In this document: in pieces, positions 1-8,939 of the stretch
Layout: every line of letters begins with the position of its first letter
Position numbering within the stretch: the first letter of the stretch is position 1
Assembly: GCA_900110595.1 (NCBI GenBank)
Contig: FOEZ01000003.1
Span: 186,001-250,000, forward strand
Length of the DNA: 64,000 nt
Direction of reading: 5' to 3'
DNA from: Arthrobacter sp. OV608
GTDB taxonomy: Bacteria > Actinomycetota > Actinomycetes > Actinomycetales > Micrococcaceae
The notes under the pieces: generated by a model
What the model saw: the letters and a program-made list of their open reading frames with translations, nothing else
What the model was told of the DNA's origin: nothing
The model's database searches: none
Program-made: the position numbers and the translations under genes

Positions 1-756
1 GTTGCCGCCGAGTTCCAGCAGCGGCCGGACCACCCGCTCCGAAGCTGAGGCCATGATTTGGCGGCCCACGCCGGTGGAGCCGGTGAAGCTGACGGCCCGC
101 ACGGCCGGGTGCTGGAGCAGTGCGGAGGTGACGTCCCTGGAGGGGCCGTGGACCAGGTTGACCACCCCCGCCGGGAACCCGGCGTCGTGCAGTACCTCGA
201 ACAGCCCGGTGGCTGCGAGCGGCGCTTTCTCGGAAACCCGGCCTACCACCGTGCAGCCGGCGGCCAGCATGGCGGCCAGTTTCCGGGCCTGGATGGACAC
301 GGGAAAGTTCCAGGGCGTGAGGCTGAGCGCTACGCCGATGGGCTTGCGGAGGCTGAGGTGGCGGCGGCCGTGCAGCTCAGGCGGGCTGACAGTGCCCGTG
401 GAGCGGCGCACCTGCTCGGCGAACCAGCGGAAGTATTCCACGGAGAAGTCCACCTCGCCCTGCGCCTCGGGGAGCCGTTTGCCGGCTTCCAGTGCCAGGG
501 TGTGGGCCAGTTCGTCCCGGCGTTCGGCCAGGAGGTCGGCGGCGTTGCGGAGCAGGTCCGCACGGTTGCGGACCGTGGTGCGGGACCAGGAGGCGAAGGC
601 CTCGGCGGCCGCATCGGCCGCCAGGGTGGCGTCCTGGGCGGTTCCCCAGGCGACCTCGCCCACGGTGCCGCCGTTTCCGGGATCCGTGACGTCCTTCGAC
701 GTTCCGGCCGCATGCCAGGTGCCGTTCACCAGGTGTCGGGCTGATTTGAGGTTCAC
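1..756 (-). CDS. Aldehyde dehydrogenase, N-terminal part (candidate sulfolactaldehyde dehydrogenase)
   Basis: The first 252 codons of an NAD(P)-dependent aldehyde dehydrogenase are present; the window edge cuts the gene right after the ELGGN motif (residues 248-252), so the catalytic Cys is outside. The TPWNFP motif is at about 147-152 and FTGST at about 225-229. Start chosen: GTG at 756 with GAAAGG upstream. It is the last visible gene of the leftward sugar operon, 52 bp after the second permease. Next to a YihT-like aldolase, oxidation of 3-sulfolactaldehyde to sulfolactate is an attractive role, but this is inferred from context. Oddity: the usual cofactor-binding Lys-Pro after the GCTVV stretch is replaced by Gly-Arg-Val (about residues 172-174). 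The family is clear; the substrate is not. Confidence 0.85.
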   Translation of the reverse strand, partial: MNLKSARHLVNGTWHAAGTSKDVTDPGNGGTVGEVAWGTAQDATLAADAAAEAFASWSRTTVRNRADLLRNAADLLAERRDELAHTLALEAGKRLPEAQGEVDFSVEYFRWFAEQVRRSTGTVSPPELHGRRHLSLRKPIGVALSLTPWNFPVSIQARKLAAMLAAGCTVVGRVSEKAPLAATGLFEVLHDAGFPAGVVNLVHGPSRDVTSALLQHPAVRAVSFTGSTGVGRQIMASASERVVRPLLELGGN

Positions 757-808
757 TGATGTGCCTTTCGTTGGGCCAGGCGGGGTCGGGTCATCTCGTG
801 CCGGCGCC

Positions 809-1624
809 TCATCCTTTGCTTGCGCCGGCCGTGATGCCGGCCACGAAGTACCGCTGCAGGAAGATGTACGCCACCACCACGGGCAGGGAGGCCAGGATGA
901 CGCCGGCGAACAGCAGCGGGTAGTTGGTCTGGAACTCGCCCTGGAAGCTGAGCAGTGCCAGCGGAAGGGTGCGGTTTCCGGGGGACTGGATGAACAGCAG
1001 CGGATACAGCAGTTCGTTCCAGTGGATGACGAAGAGGAAGATCGCAGCGGCGGCGATGGACGGAGCGGACAGCGGCAGGGCGATCGAGACGTAGGTCCGC
1101 CACGGACCGGTTCCGTCAATGGAGGATGCTTCGTACAGTTCGCGGGGCAGGGTCCGCATGAACCCGCCCAGGATAAACACGGCGATGGGCAGGGTGGACA
1201 CCACGTTGGCCAGGATCAGGCCAGTGAGGTTGTCGAGCAGCCCTAACCGGCCGAACAGGACGTACAGCGGCACCATATTGGCCTGCGCCGGGATGGCCAT
1301 GCCCAGGACCAGGAAACCGAAGATGGCCCAGGAAATGAAGCCCTTGAGCCTGGACACCGCGTAGCCGGCGAGGCTGGCCAGGAACAGGGTGAGCGGCACG
1401 GAGACGGCGGTGACAATGACGCTGTTCCAGAAGGAGGAACCCAGGTCCTGGCCGCCGATCACCTCGGCGTAGTTGGCGGGGGAGGGGGACTGCGGCAGGG
1501 TGAACGGCCCGGCAAAGAGTTCCTGCGTGGACTTGAAGCTGCCGAACCCCACCACGGTGAGCGGAACGATGATGATGACCGCGTAGATTGCGAGGATTCC
1601 GCGGCGGGTTATTGACGCGAGCAT
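809..1624 (-). CDS. Carbohydrate ABC transporter permease, MalG type
   Basis: 271-residue inner-membrane permease of the CUT1 sugar ABC importer family. It has six predicted hydrophobic segments and the cytoplasmic EAA loop (EASSIDGTG followed by a conserved Pro in LPLSAP) that docks on the ATPase. The ATG at 1624 lies 4 bp after the stop of the upstream permease and has GGGGGA before it, so the pair is translationally coupled. With the second permease and the binding protein it forms an importer that lacks its own ATPase gene; a shared MsmK/UgpC-type ATPase encoded elsewhere is the usual solution. The substrate is inferred from the operon (a sulfosugar or its glycoside), not from the sequence. 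Confidence 0.93.
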   Translation of the reverse strand: MLASITRRGILAIYAVIIIVPLTVVGFGSFKSTQELFAGPFTLPQSPSPANYAEVIGGQDLGSSFWNSVIVTAVSVPLTLFLASLAGYAVSRLKGFISWAIFGFLVLGMAIPAQANMVPLYVLFGRLGLLDNLTGLILANVVSTLPIAVFILGGFMRTLPRELYEASSIDGTGPWRTYVSIALPLSAPSIAAAAIFLFVIHWNELLYPLLFIQSPGNRTLPLALLSFQGEFQTNYPLLFAGVILASLPVVVAYIFLQRYFVAGITAGASKG

Positions 1625-1628
1625 GCTG

Positions 1629-2588
1629 TCATTCCCCCTTCGGGGTGAGGCGGAGGAGCCGGCGCTGCAGCCAGGTGACCAGGGCGATCATCGCCATGAA
1701 GATGATCGATTGGGCGGCGGCGTAACCGAACTCCGAGTTGGCAAAAGTGCTGTAGATGCGGGTGGAAAGGATGTCCAGGGAGCTCTTGGGCGGGTTGCCC
1801 GCGATGCCCAGGATCAGGTCGAACGCCTTGAACGACTGGACGGTGGTGTAGGCAACCACGATGGAGGTTGCGGGGGCCACAAACGGCCAGGTGATGGATT
1901 TGAACTGCTGCCACTTGCCCGCGCCGTCCATCTCCGCGGCCTCGTAGAGTTCGCGGGGAATGGACTGCAGGCCGGCGATGTAGACCACCATCATCTGGCC
2001 CGCGTGGAACCACACCTGGGTGACGGCCACCCAGTACAGGGCCTGGGCGTTGTTGCCGAGGTAGGAGCCCTGCAGTGCGTCCAGGCCAACAGTGCCCAGG
2101 GCCGCGTTGGCCAGGCCGAAGTTGGGGTCGTAGATGAACTTCCAGATGAAGGCCACGGAGACAGAGGACAGGATGGTGGGGAAGAAGAACAAGGCACGGA
2201 GCAGGATGCTGCCGCGGGAGTTCTTTGTCAGCAGCAGGGCCAGGATCAGCGAGAACGCCGTCTGCGCGATCACCACCAGCAGCACGAACTTGAGGTTGTT
2301 GGTCAGCGCGTTGGTAAACAGCGAGTCCTTGGTGAAGGCCCGGATGAAGTTGTCCAGCCCCACATAGTTGAAGGCCGCCGAGAACCCGTTCCAGTCCGTG
2401 ATGGCGTACTGGAAGGCCTGCAGGGTGGGCATCACCAGGAAGAACGCGATGATGGCGACGGCCGGAAGCGGAAAGAGGTACAGCGCCGGATTCACCCGGG
2501 TGGGGGACCGGCGGCGCTTCTTCGCACCGGTTTCGGTGTATGTGTCCGGCGCCCTTCGCTCCGACGCCGTTCCGGGATGGATGCTCAT
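1629..2588 (-). CDS. Sugar ABC transporter permease, MalF type
   Basis: 319-residue permease partner of the MalG-type protein. A basic cytoplasmic N-terminus (KKRRRSP at about residues 22-28) precedes the first membrane segment, and the EAA loop reads YEAAEMDGAGKW. The ATG overlaps the stop of the substrate-binding protein by 4 bp (2585-2588) and the gene ends 4 bp before the next permease, a typical tightly packed importer operon. Length and layout fit CUT1 permeases. The imported sugar cannot be told from this protein alone. Confidence 0.93.
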   Translation of the reverse strand: MSIHPGTASERRAPDTYTETGAKKRRRSPTRVNPALYLFPLPAVAIIAFFLVMPTLQAFQYAITDWNGFSAAFNYVGLDNFIRAFTKDSLFTNALTNNLKFVLLVVIAQTAFSLILALLLTKNSRGSILLRALFFFPTILSSVSVAFIWKFIYDPNFGLANAALGTVGLDALQGSYLGNNAQALYWVAVTQVWFHAGQMMVVYIAGLQSIPRELYEAAEMDGAGKWQQFKSITWPFVAPATSIVVAYTTVQSFKAFDLILGIAGNPPKSSLDILSTRIYSTFANSEFGYAAAQSIIFMAMIALVTWLQRRLLRLTPKGE

Positions 2589-3871
2589 AGCCGTTCGTCA
2601 ACAATCTTCTGGGCGGCTTCGGCTGCCTGCTCAGGGCTGGTGCCGGAGATGACCGCCGTAGCGCTGGCTTCCACGGCGTTGCGGACGTCCAGGTTCTGGA
2701 ACTGGAACCGGGCGGCCAGGGCCGTCTTCTTGTCCAGCCACGGGCTCAGGCGCTTGAGGTCCGGGTTGGTGTATTCCACGTCCTTGACGGACACGTGCTG
2801 GGCCGTCTGGTTGGCGTAGTAACCGGCGTTTTCCGGCTCGGACAGGAAGTCGATCCAGGCCGCGGCGGCTGCCTGGTTCTTGCTGGCGGCGTTGACGCCC
2901 AGGATGAACGTGGCGTTATAGGCGCCCTCATACTTGCCGTTGCCGTCCGAAGTGTTGGGGAACACCAGCTCGATGGGGAAGGTCGCGCCCAGCCCGCGGA
3001 CGGCGGCGATGTGGTACGAACCGGTGGCCAGCATTGCGGCCTTGCCCTGCGAGAACAGGTTCTGCGCCGGTTCCACCGCCGTGCCGGTGGCGTTGGGCTG
3101 CAGGTACGGGACCAGCTGCTTGTACTGGTTCAGCATCTTGATGAACCAGTCGTCGGTGCACTTGAGCTTGCCCTGCTCGATCTGGGCGCACATGTCATCG
3201 ACCGGTGCGTTGTTGGCGACCATGCAGTTGAACAGCTGGCCGCCGTTTCCCACATCGCCGCCCGGCCAGGAGATGGGAACCACGCCGGAGGAAGCGAGCT
3301 TTTCGCACATGCCCAGGAACGCATCCCAGTCCTTGGGCGCAAGGTCGGCGCCGGCCTTGTCGAAGAGGTCCACATTGGCCATCGGCATCGGGAACACCAC
3401 CTGGTACGGCAGTCCCAGCTGGCTCTCGCCGGACTTTCCGGCGGACAGCAGGCCCTCCTGGTAGTTGGAAACAGCCTTGCTGTTCTTGAGCTCGGTGTAG
3501 ATCCCGGCTTCGGTGAAGTTCTTGAACTGGGCGCCGCGGAAAGTGGCGAAGGCGTCGCCGATGGCTGCACCCCGGACCTTCTGCAGGCCCTGGGCGTTGT
3601 AGTCGTTGGAAGTGGAAATGTCTTGGGCAACCTCCACGCCGTCGTGCATTGCTGCGAAGCGCTTGATGAGTTCGTCAAACACCGCTTTGTCCTCGCCGCG
3701 CCAATGCGCGAAGGACACCCTGCCGGTGACGTTGCCGGTGGCGGGTGCGGCCGGTCCGGTGGCACCACCGGGTGCAGTGGATCCACCGGGTCCGGCGCAT
3801 GCTGCCGCGGTGGCGCCGAAGCCCAGCGCCCCGAGAATGGCCATGGCCTGCCTGCGTGAAATCTGACTCAC
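2585..3871 (-). CDS. Extracellular solute-binding protein of a sugar ABC importer (Tat-type lipoprotein)
   Basis: 428-residue family-1 solute-binding protein. The N-terminus has twin arginines (SRRQ, residues 5-8), a hydrophobic stretch and a lipobox ending at Cys25 (TAAAC), so it is probably exported, perhaps by Tat, and lipid-anchored. A Gly/Ala/Pro-rich linker follows. Start: GTG at 3871 with GAGGAG six bases upstream. It lies 89 bp after the aldolase gene, a gap containing a short hairpin, and overlaps the first permease by 4 bp. Its place in an operon with a YihT-like aldolase suggests it binds sulfoquinovose or a sulfoquinovosyl glycoside; this is inference. Confidence 0.92.
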   Translation of the reverse strand: MSQISRRQAMAILGALGFGATAAACAGPGGSTAPGGATGPAAPATGNVTGRVSFAHWRGEDKAVFDELIKRFAAMHDGVEVAQDISTSNDYNAQGLQKVRGAAIGDAFATFRGAQFKNFTEAGIYTELKNSKAVSNYQEGLLSAGKSGESQLGLPYQVVFPMPMANVDLFDKAGADLAPKDWDAFLGMCEKLASSGVVPISWPGGDVGNGGQLFNCMVANNAPVDDMCAQIEQGKLKCTDDWFIKMLNQYKQLVPYLQPNATGTAVEPAQNLFSQGKAAMLATGSYHIAAVRGLGATFPIELVFPNTSDGNGKYEGAYNATFILGVNAASKNQAAAAAWIDFLSEPENAGYYANQTAQHVSVKDVEYTNPDLKRLSPWLDKKTALAARFQFQNLDVRNAVEASATAVISGTSPEQAAEAAQKIVDERL

Positions 3872-3946
3872 AATAATCTCCTCGTTGAGTTTGCTATGCC
3901 TTGTTACTTGACTGTGGAAAAGCGGGTGGGCACTGCCAGGACGCTG

Positions 3947-3961
3947 GCGCTCCGGGAGCGC
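3947..3961 (-). other. Intercistronic hairpin between aldolase and binding-protein genes
   Basis: GCGCTCC-G-GGAGCGC is an exact inverted repeat that touches the aldolase stop codon. Read leftward it is not followed by a run of T, so it is unlikely to be a full terminator. Such stem-loops between the enzyme and binding-protein genes of sugar operons often protect or partly separate the downstream, highly expressed transcript. Confidence 0.4.
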
Positions 3962-4845
3962 TAGGCGTTCGACCTCTGCGACGAGACGACGTCGTCAACC
4001 ACGGCGCAGAGGCGCTGCAGCCGGCGGACGGCGTCAGTGGACAGGGATTCGACGACGTCGGGCGCACCGATGCAGGATGCCCAGACGGCGCGTCCGGAGA
4101 GGAAGCCGCTGGCGCCTTCCAGGCAGGCCCACCGAACGGCGTCGGGGAAGACGTCCTCGGGGACACCTGAGGACAGGACCACCCACGGGCCGTCGATGGC
4201 GTTGGTCAGTTCGGCGCAGGCTGCGCGGACTTCGGTTTCGGGTGCCTTGCCGTGGAAAGGTACCTCAGCCTTGTAGAGGTCAGCGCCCAGGCTGCCGAGT
4301 TCCTTGGCAGCGGCGAGAATGCCGGCGTTCCAGTCGAAGTCGCCGCCGGCCAGGGGTTTGCGCGAGACGGGTTCGATGATGCTGATGAGTCCGGCGGACC
4401 GGCAGATTTCAACGAATTCGCGGACCATGGCCACGCGGCCTTCGGCGGGCTCGTCCGGGCGGTACAGCACCAGGAGCTTGAGGGCCTTCACTCCCAGGGC
4501 CTTGTATTTGTGCGGGTCCACCAGGCGGTCGATGGTTACCTCGCCCACCAGTTCGCCGTGCGCCGATTCGAAGTGGTCAGCGGAGGCGATCAGTCCGCAG
4601 CTGGGGTCCACCACGTTGTCTGCGATGGCCTGGTCCAGCGCGAACTGGCGGTCGATCAGGACGCCTGAGGCGTACGGCGTGAGGATTTTGGCGGCCTGCA
4701 GCTTGAAGTCCTGCAGGTCCTGGTCCGTGACGGGGGCTTCCTGGTGTTCGGCGATCATGTTGCGCATCGCTTCGCGCTGGTCCACGGCGAGCATCGCAAA
4801 GGCGCCGGAGGGGCGTTGCAGTGGGGAAAGGTCAGTGGCGGTCAT
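3961..4845 (-). CDS. yihT: Class I aldolase of the sulfofructose-1-phosphate aldolase type (YihT-like)
   Basis: 294 residues, close to the length of E. coli YihT as I recall it (about 290). It shares the family's landmark blocks: GAFAMLAVDQREAMR near the N-terminus, KALKLLVLYR, SIIEPV, the Schiff-base lysine in DLYKAEVP (Lys192), WVVLSSGV and GASGFLSGRAVWAS. These match YihT better than tagatose-bisphosphate aldolase LacD. The expected reaction is cleavage of 6-deoxy-6-sulfofructose-1-phosphate to DHAP and 3-sulfolactaldehyde. The ATG at 4845 follows the kinase stop by 12 bp with GAAAGAAG upstream. Kinase and aldolase being adjacent fits the sulfo-EMP route. Sulfosugar specificity still rests on homology. 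Confidence 0.85.
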   Translation of the reverse strand: MTATDLSPLQRPSGAFAMLAVDQREAMRNMIAEHQEAPVTDQDLQDFKLQAAKILTPYASGVLIDRQFALDQAIADNVVDPSCGLIASADHFESAHGELVGEVTIDRLVDPHKYKALGVKALKLLVLYRPDEPAEGRVAMVREFVEICRSAGLISIIEPVSRKPLAGGDFDWNAGILAAAKELGSLGADLYKAEVPFHGKAPETEVRAACAELTNAIDGPWVVLSSGVPEDVFPDAVRWACLEGASGFLSGRAVWASCIGAPDVVESLSTDAVRRLQRLCAVVDDVVSSQRSNA

Positions 4846-4857
4846 GTGCTGCTTCTT

Positions 4858-5772
4858 TCAGCTAGGCAGGTTGGAGGCTAGGACGGGTTTGATGGTTTGG
4901 CGGGGGATGGCGGAGCGGCCGTCGAGGCCGGCGCACGATGCGGACGCGGTACGGCCGGCGAAAGCGGCGGCTTCGACCAGCGGGAGGCCGGCGGCGACGG
5001 CGGCGAGCAGGGCGCCGTGGTACACATCGCCGGCACCCAGGGTGGAAACGATGGTGGCCGGCGTGGCCGGAACGTGGACGGCTTCGCCGCCCCGTTCCAG
5101 GACCCAGGCACCGTCAGAGCCGGCGGTGGCGACGACGGCGGAGGCGCCGTCGTCGATGGCTTTCCGGAGCAGGTCCCCGGCGGAGTGGTCCGCGCCGTAG
5201 TCTGCGCGGAGCCGCTCGATAGTGGGGACGTAGAGGGCGACGCCCTGCGGGCTGAAGGACGGGATAGGGTTGCCCGCGTCCACGCTGATGTTCGGCCGAT
5301 CCGGGGTGAATCCGGGCGCGGAAGCGACGGCGTTCCAGCCCAGGTGGTCCACGTGGACCCAGGCTGCGGATGCGAGCAATTCGTGGAAGCGGCTGCCGGC
5401 GGGGAAACTGACGGGCGGCACGGGGCGGGTGACGATGGCACGGCTTTCGGTGGCCTGGCTGACCACGATGACGCTGGCGCCGGTCTTGACGGTCGAATCA
5501 CGGATCACGGCGGACGTGTCCACGCCTTCGGCCTGCAGGCCAAAAATAATGCGCTCGCCTTCCTCGTCCGTGCCGAGGACCCCCGCGAAGGCTGTGCTGG
5601 CACCCGCCCTTGCTGCCGCAACGGCTGCGGTGGCAGCCGGGCCGCCGCCCGCCGTCGCGAAGTCTGAGGCAACGGTGCGGCTGTCCGCGGCGGGGTAATC
5701 CTGCACCAGGGCGATGGAGTCAAGAGTGGCGCAGCCTACGAAGAGCAGGGTTCCGGTTGACGGTTGGGGCAC
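4858..5772 (-). CDS. PfkB-family sugar kinase (candidate sulfofructose kinase)
   Basis: 304-residue ribokinase/PfkB-fold kinase. The N-terminal substrate motif is GGGPAATAA and the C-terminal ATP/catalytic motif is STLGAGDVYHGA, with Asp of GAGD as the catalytic base. The start chosen is GTG at 5772, which has GAGGTGG just upstream; an in-frame ATG at 5817 would put the start inside the promoter and is less likely. First gene of the leftward operon, 12 bp before the YihT-like aldolase. Phosphorylation of sulfofructose at C1 is the expected step in a sulfo-EMP pathway (the YihV role), but other ketoses cannot be excluded. Confidence 0.85.
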   Translation of the reverse strand: MPQPSTGTLLFVGCATLDSIALVQDYPAADSRTVASDFATAGGGPAATAAVAAARAGASTAFAGVLGTDEEGERIIFGLQAEGVDTSAVIRDSTVKTGASVIVVSQATESRAIVTRPVPPVSFPAGSRFHELLASAAWVHVDHLGWNAVASAPGFTPDRPNISVDAGNPIPSFSPQGVALYVPTIERLRADYGADHSAGDLLRKAIDDGASAVVATAGSDGAWVLERGGEAVHVPATPATIVSTLGAGDVYHGALLAAVAAGLPLVEAAAFAGRTASASCAGLDGRSAIPRQTIKPVLASNLPS

Positions 5773-5808
5773 GTTCCACCTCGTTGTAGTTTCGGCTGGT
5801 ATTGAAGA

Positions 5809-7051
<1,243 letters not shown>

Positions 7052-7060
7052 GTAGATTGG

Positions 7061-7076
7061 TGTTGGAATAGCAACA
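7061..7076. promoter_or_regulatory. DeoR operator, second copy (TGTTG-N6-CAACA)
   Basis: TGTTGGAATAGCAACA is a perfect 5-bp inverted repeat with a 6-bp spacer, matching the site at 5824-5839 in 13 of 16 positions. It starts 10 bp after the sqgA-like stop codon and 45 bp before the regulator's ATG, consistent with autoregulation of a separate regulator transcript. Confidence 0.7.
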
Positions 7077-7120
7077 TGTGCCGGGTCGATGCCCGGCACA
7101 TGGGGCAGGAAGAAGGGGAA

Positions 7121-7903
7121 ATGAGCACCGCACGTGAAGAGGGCCCGCTGACGCCCCGCCAGCGCACTATTTTGGACGAGCTGGGCCGGCGGGGCTTCAT
7201 TTCCACCACCGACCTGGCCGAGACCTTTGCTGTTTCTGACATGACGGTGCGCCGGGACACCCGGGTGCTGTCCAAGCGTGGCCTGGTCCGGGTGGTCCAC
7301 GGCGGCGTCAGCGCCCTCCACACCGGCGGCCAGAATGCGGATTTCGCGGCCCGGGTCCGGGAGGATGCGGACGCCAAGCAGCGGGTGGCACTGGCCTGCG
7401 TTGAAATGATCGGGGAGCGGGACGCCATCATCCTGGATGCCGGAACCACCACCTACCAGATCGCGCAGGAGCTCCCCGCCTCCTTCACGGGCACCATCAT
7501 CACGCACTCGGCGCCCGCCATTCAGCGGTGCCTGCAGCTGACGGCGGCGCGGACCATCTGCCTGGGCGGTGAACTGCTCCTGGACAGCCAGGCGTTCAAC
7601 GGTCCCATGACGGTCAGCGCCGCTGCCGGCCTTCGTGCCAAGACGGCCTTTATCGGCGTCAGCGGGATTCATGACGAGGCGTTTTACATTGAGCGGGACG
7701 TGGAGCGCGCCACTAAGATCGCCCTCATGAACTCTGCGGAACAGGTGGTCGTAGTGGCCACGCACCAGAAGATGCTCCGGTACGCACTGGCCCGGCTGGC
7801 CGCATTTGACGCCGCGGACGTGCTGGTGACCGACGCACCACCGCCGCCGGAGATCGAGGACGCCTTGGGCGCCGCCAACGTGAAGCTCGTGGTGGCTGCA
7901 TGA
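7121..7903 (+). CDS. DeoR/GlpR-family transcriptional regulator of the sulfosugar locus
   Basis: 260 residues. The N-terminal winged helix-turn-helix (about 10-65) carries the family signature TVRRDTRVLSKRGLVRVVHGG, and a C-terminal DeoR sensor domain, which normally binds a phosphorylated sugar, fills the rest. ATG 7121 is preceded by AGGAAGAAGGGG; an upstream in-frame ATG overlaps the operator and is less likely. It is coupled to the hydroxyacid dehydrogenase by an ATGA overlap at 7900-7903. In E. coli the sulfoglycolysis regulator YihW is also a DeoR protein, which fits; the likely inducer would be a sulfosugar or its phosphate. Confidence 0.9.
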   Translation: MSTAREEGPLTPRQRTILDELGRRGFISTTDLAETFAVSDMTVRRDTRVLSKRGLVRVVHGGVSALHTGGQNADFAARVREDADAKQRVALACVEMIGERDAIILDAGTTTYQIAQELPASFTGTIITHSAPAIQRCLQLTAARTICLGGELLLDSQAFNGPMTVSAAAGLRAKTAFIGVSGIHDEAFYIERDVERATKIALMNSAEQVVVVATHQKMLRYALARLAAFDAADVLVTDAPPPPEIEDALGAANVKLVVAA

Positions 7904-8847
7904 CCGGGCCGCTGCGGGTGGCCCTGCCCGATCAGAAACTCATGGATGCGCTGGAGGCGACTGCCGGCGTCGAACTTCTCCTCTGGGACCTTACCGGTCC
8001 CGCCCCTGAGGGCCGGATCGACCTGCTGGTGCCGCCCTACATGGGCAAGCCGGGCGCGCTGGCGGCCCTGGAGGGCGTCGACGTTGGGCTGGTCCAGAGC
8101 CAGTCCATCGGGTACGACGGCGTGGCGGACGTGCTGCCCAAAGGGTGCCTTTTCGCCAACGCGGCGGGGGTGCATGAGACGTCGACGGCGGAACTCGCCC
8201 TGGGCATGATGATCGCCAGCCAGCGTGGCCTAGCTGATTTTGCCCGGAACCAGGCCAGCGGAATATGGGACAACAACCAGCGGCCCAGCCTTGCGGACCG
8301 GCGCGTGCTGCTGGTGGGTTACGGGGGAGTGGGCAAGGCCATCGAGGCACGGCTGCTGCCGTTCGAAACCGAAGTGACCCGGATGGCCAGCCGAGAACGC
8401 GAGGACGCCGACGGAAAAATCTACGGGATCGACTCCCTGTATGAGCAGCTGCCGCTGCACGAAATTGTGGTGGTGAGCGTTCCGCTCAGCGAGCAGACCC
8501 GGCAGCTGGTGGACGCGAAGTTTCTGGCGGCAATGCCGGACGGGGCGCTGCTGGTGAATGTGGCCCGCGGCCCGGTGGCGGACACCGACGCGCTTCTGGC
8601 TGAGACGTCTTCCGGCCGGCTTCGGGCTGCCCTGGATGTGACGGACCCTGAGCCCCTGCCGGCCGATCATCCGCTGTGGACCACGCCAGGCGTGCTGATC
8701 ACACCGCATGTGGGCGGGGCGAGTTCGGCGATGTTCCCGCGCATGGTCCGCCTCGTCAAGCGGCAGGTTGGGCTGATGCTGGAGGGCAAGGAACCGGTGA
8801 ACGTGGTGCTGGATGTTCCCCAACGCGGGGTCACTTCCGGCCCTTAA
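7900..8847 (+). CDS. D-isomer-specific 2-hydroxyacid dehydrogenase
   Basis: 315 residues of the D-2-hydroxyacid dehydrogenase family (phosphoglycerate/glyoxylate reductase type). It has the NAD-binding glycine motif GYGGVG and the catalytic Arg (NVARGP), Glu (DPEPLP) and His (TPHVGG). It begins inside the stop codon of the DeoR-type gene, so the two are made together. The last residues (about QRGVTSGP) are encoded by one arm of a large palindrome that appears to have landed at the 3' end. In this locus it might act on sulfolactate or another hydroxyacid formed downstream, but nothing in the sequence proves a sulfonated substrate. Confidence 0.88.
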   Translation: MTGPLRVALPDQKLMDALEATAGVELLLWDLTGPAPEGRIDLLVPPYMGKPGALAALEGVDVGLVQSQSIGYDGVADVLPKGCLFANAAGVHETSTAELALGMMIASQRGLADFARNQASGIWDNNQRPSLADRRVLLVGYGGVGKAIEARLLPFETEVTRMASREREDADGKIYGIDSLYEQLPLHEIVVVSVPLSEQTRQLVDAKFLAAMPDGALLVNVARGPVADTDALLAETSSGRLRAALDVTDPEPLPADHPLWTTPGVLITPHVGGASSAMFPRMVRLVKRQVGLMLEGKEPVNVVLDVPQRGVTSGP

Positions 8848-8886
8848 AACTCTATTTTTTGGGCCAAAAGTGACCCCGCGTTGGGG
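8818..8886. repeat. Large palindromic element / hairpin at the hydroxyacid dehydrogenase 3' end
   Basis: Two perfect 19-bp arms (CCCCAACGCGGGGTCACTT at 8818-8836 and its complement at 8868-8886) enclose a second short stem (GGCCC/GGGCC) and an A/T-rich loop with six T residues. The left arm is translated as the tail of the upstream protein and the stop codon sits inside the loop. It could end transcription, but its size and symmetry suggest a mobile REP-like palindrome. Confidence 0.75.
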
Positions 8887-8939
8887 CTCCACTGGCTTGA
8901 AGCTACCCAGGCGGGGTCCCCGCTCCTATGCTTAGGGCC

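Noticed and set aside
2..1246. Long plus-strand open frame over the aldehyde dehydrogenase and permease genes
   Set aside because: It runs antisense to two clear family proteins, is Arg/Ser/Pro-rich, and has no domain or ribosome site; a shadow of high third-position GC.
1623..3859. Long plus-strand frames antisense to the permease and binding-protein genes
   Set aside because: Low-complexity His/Gly/Val/Asp translation typical of reverse-strand shadows; the minus-strand genes are unambiguous.
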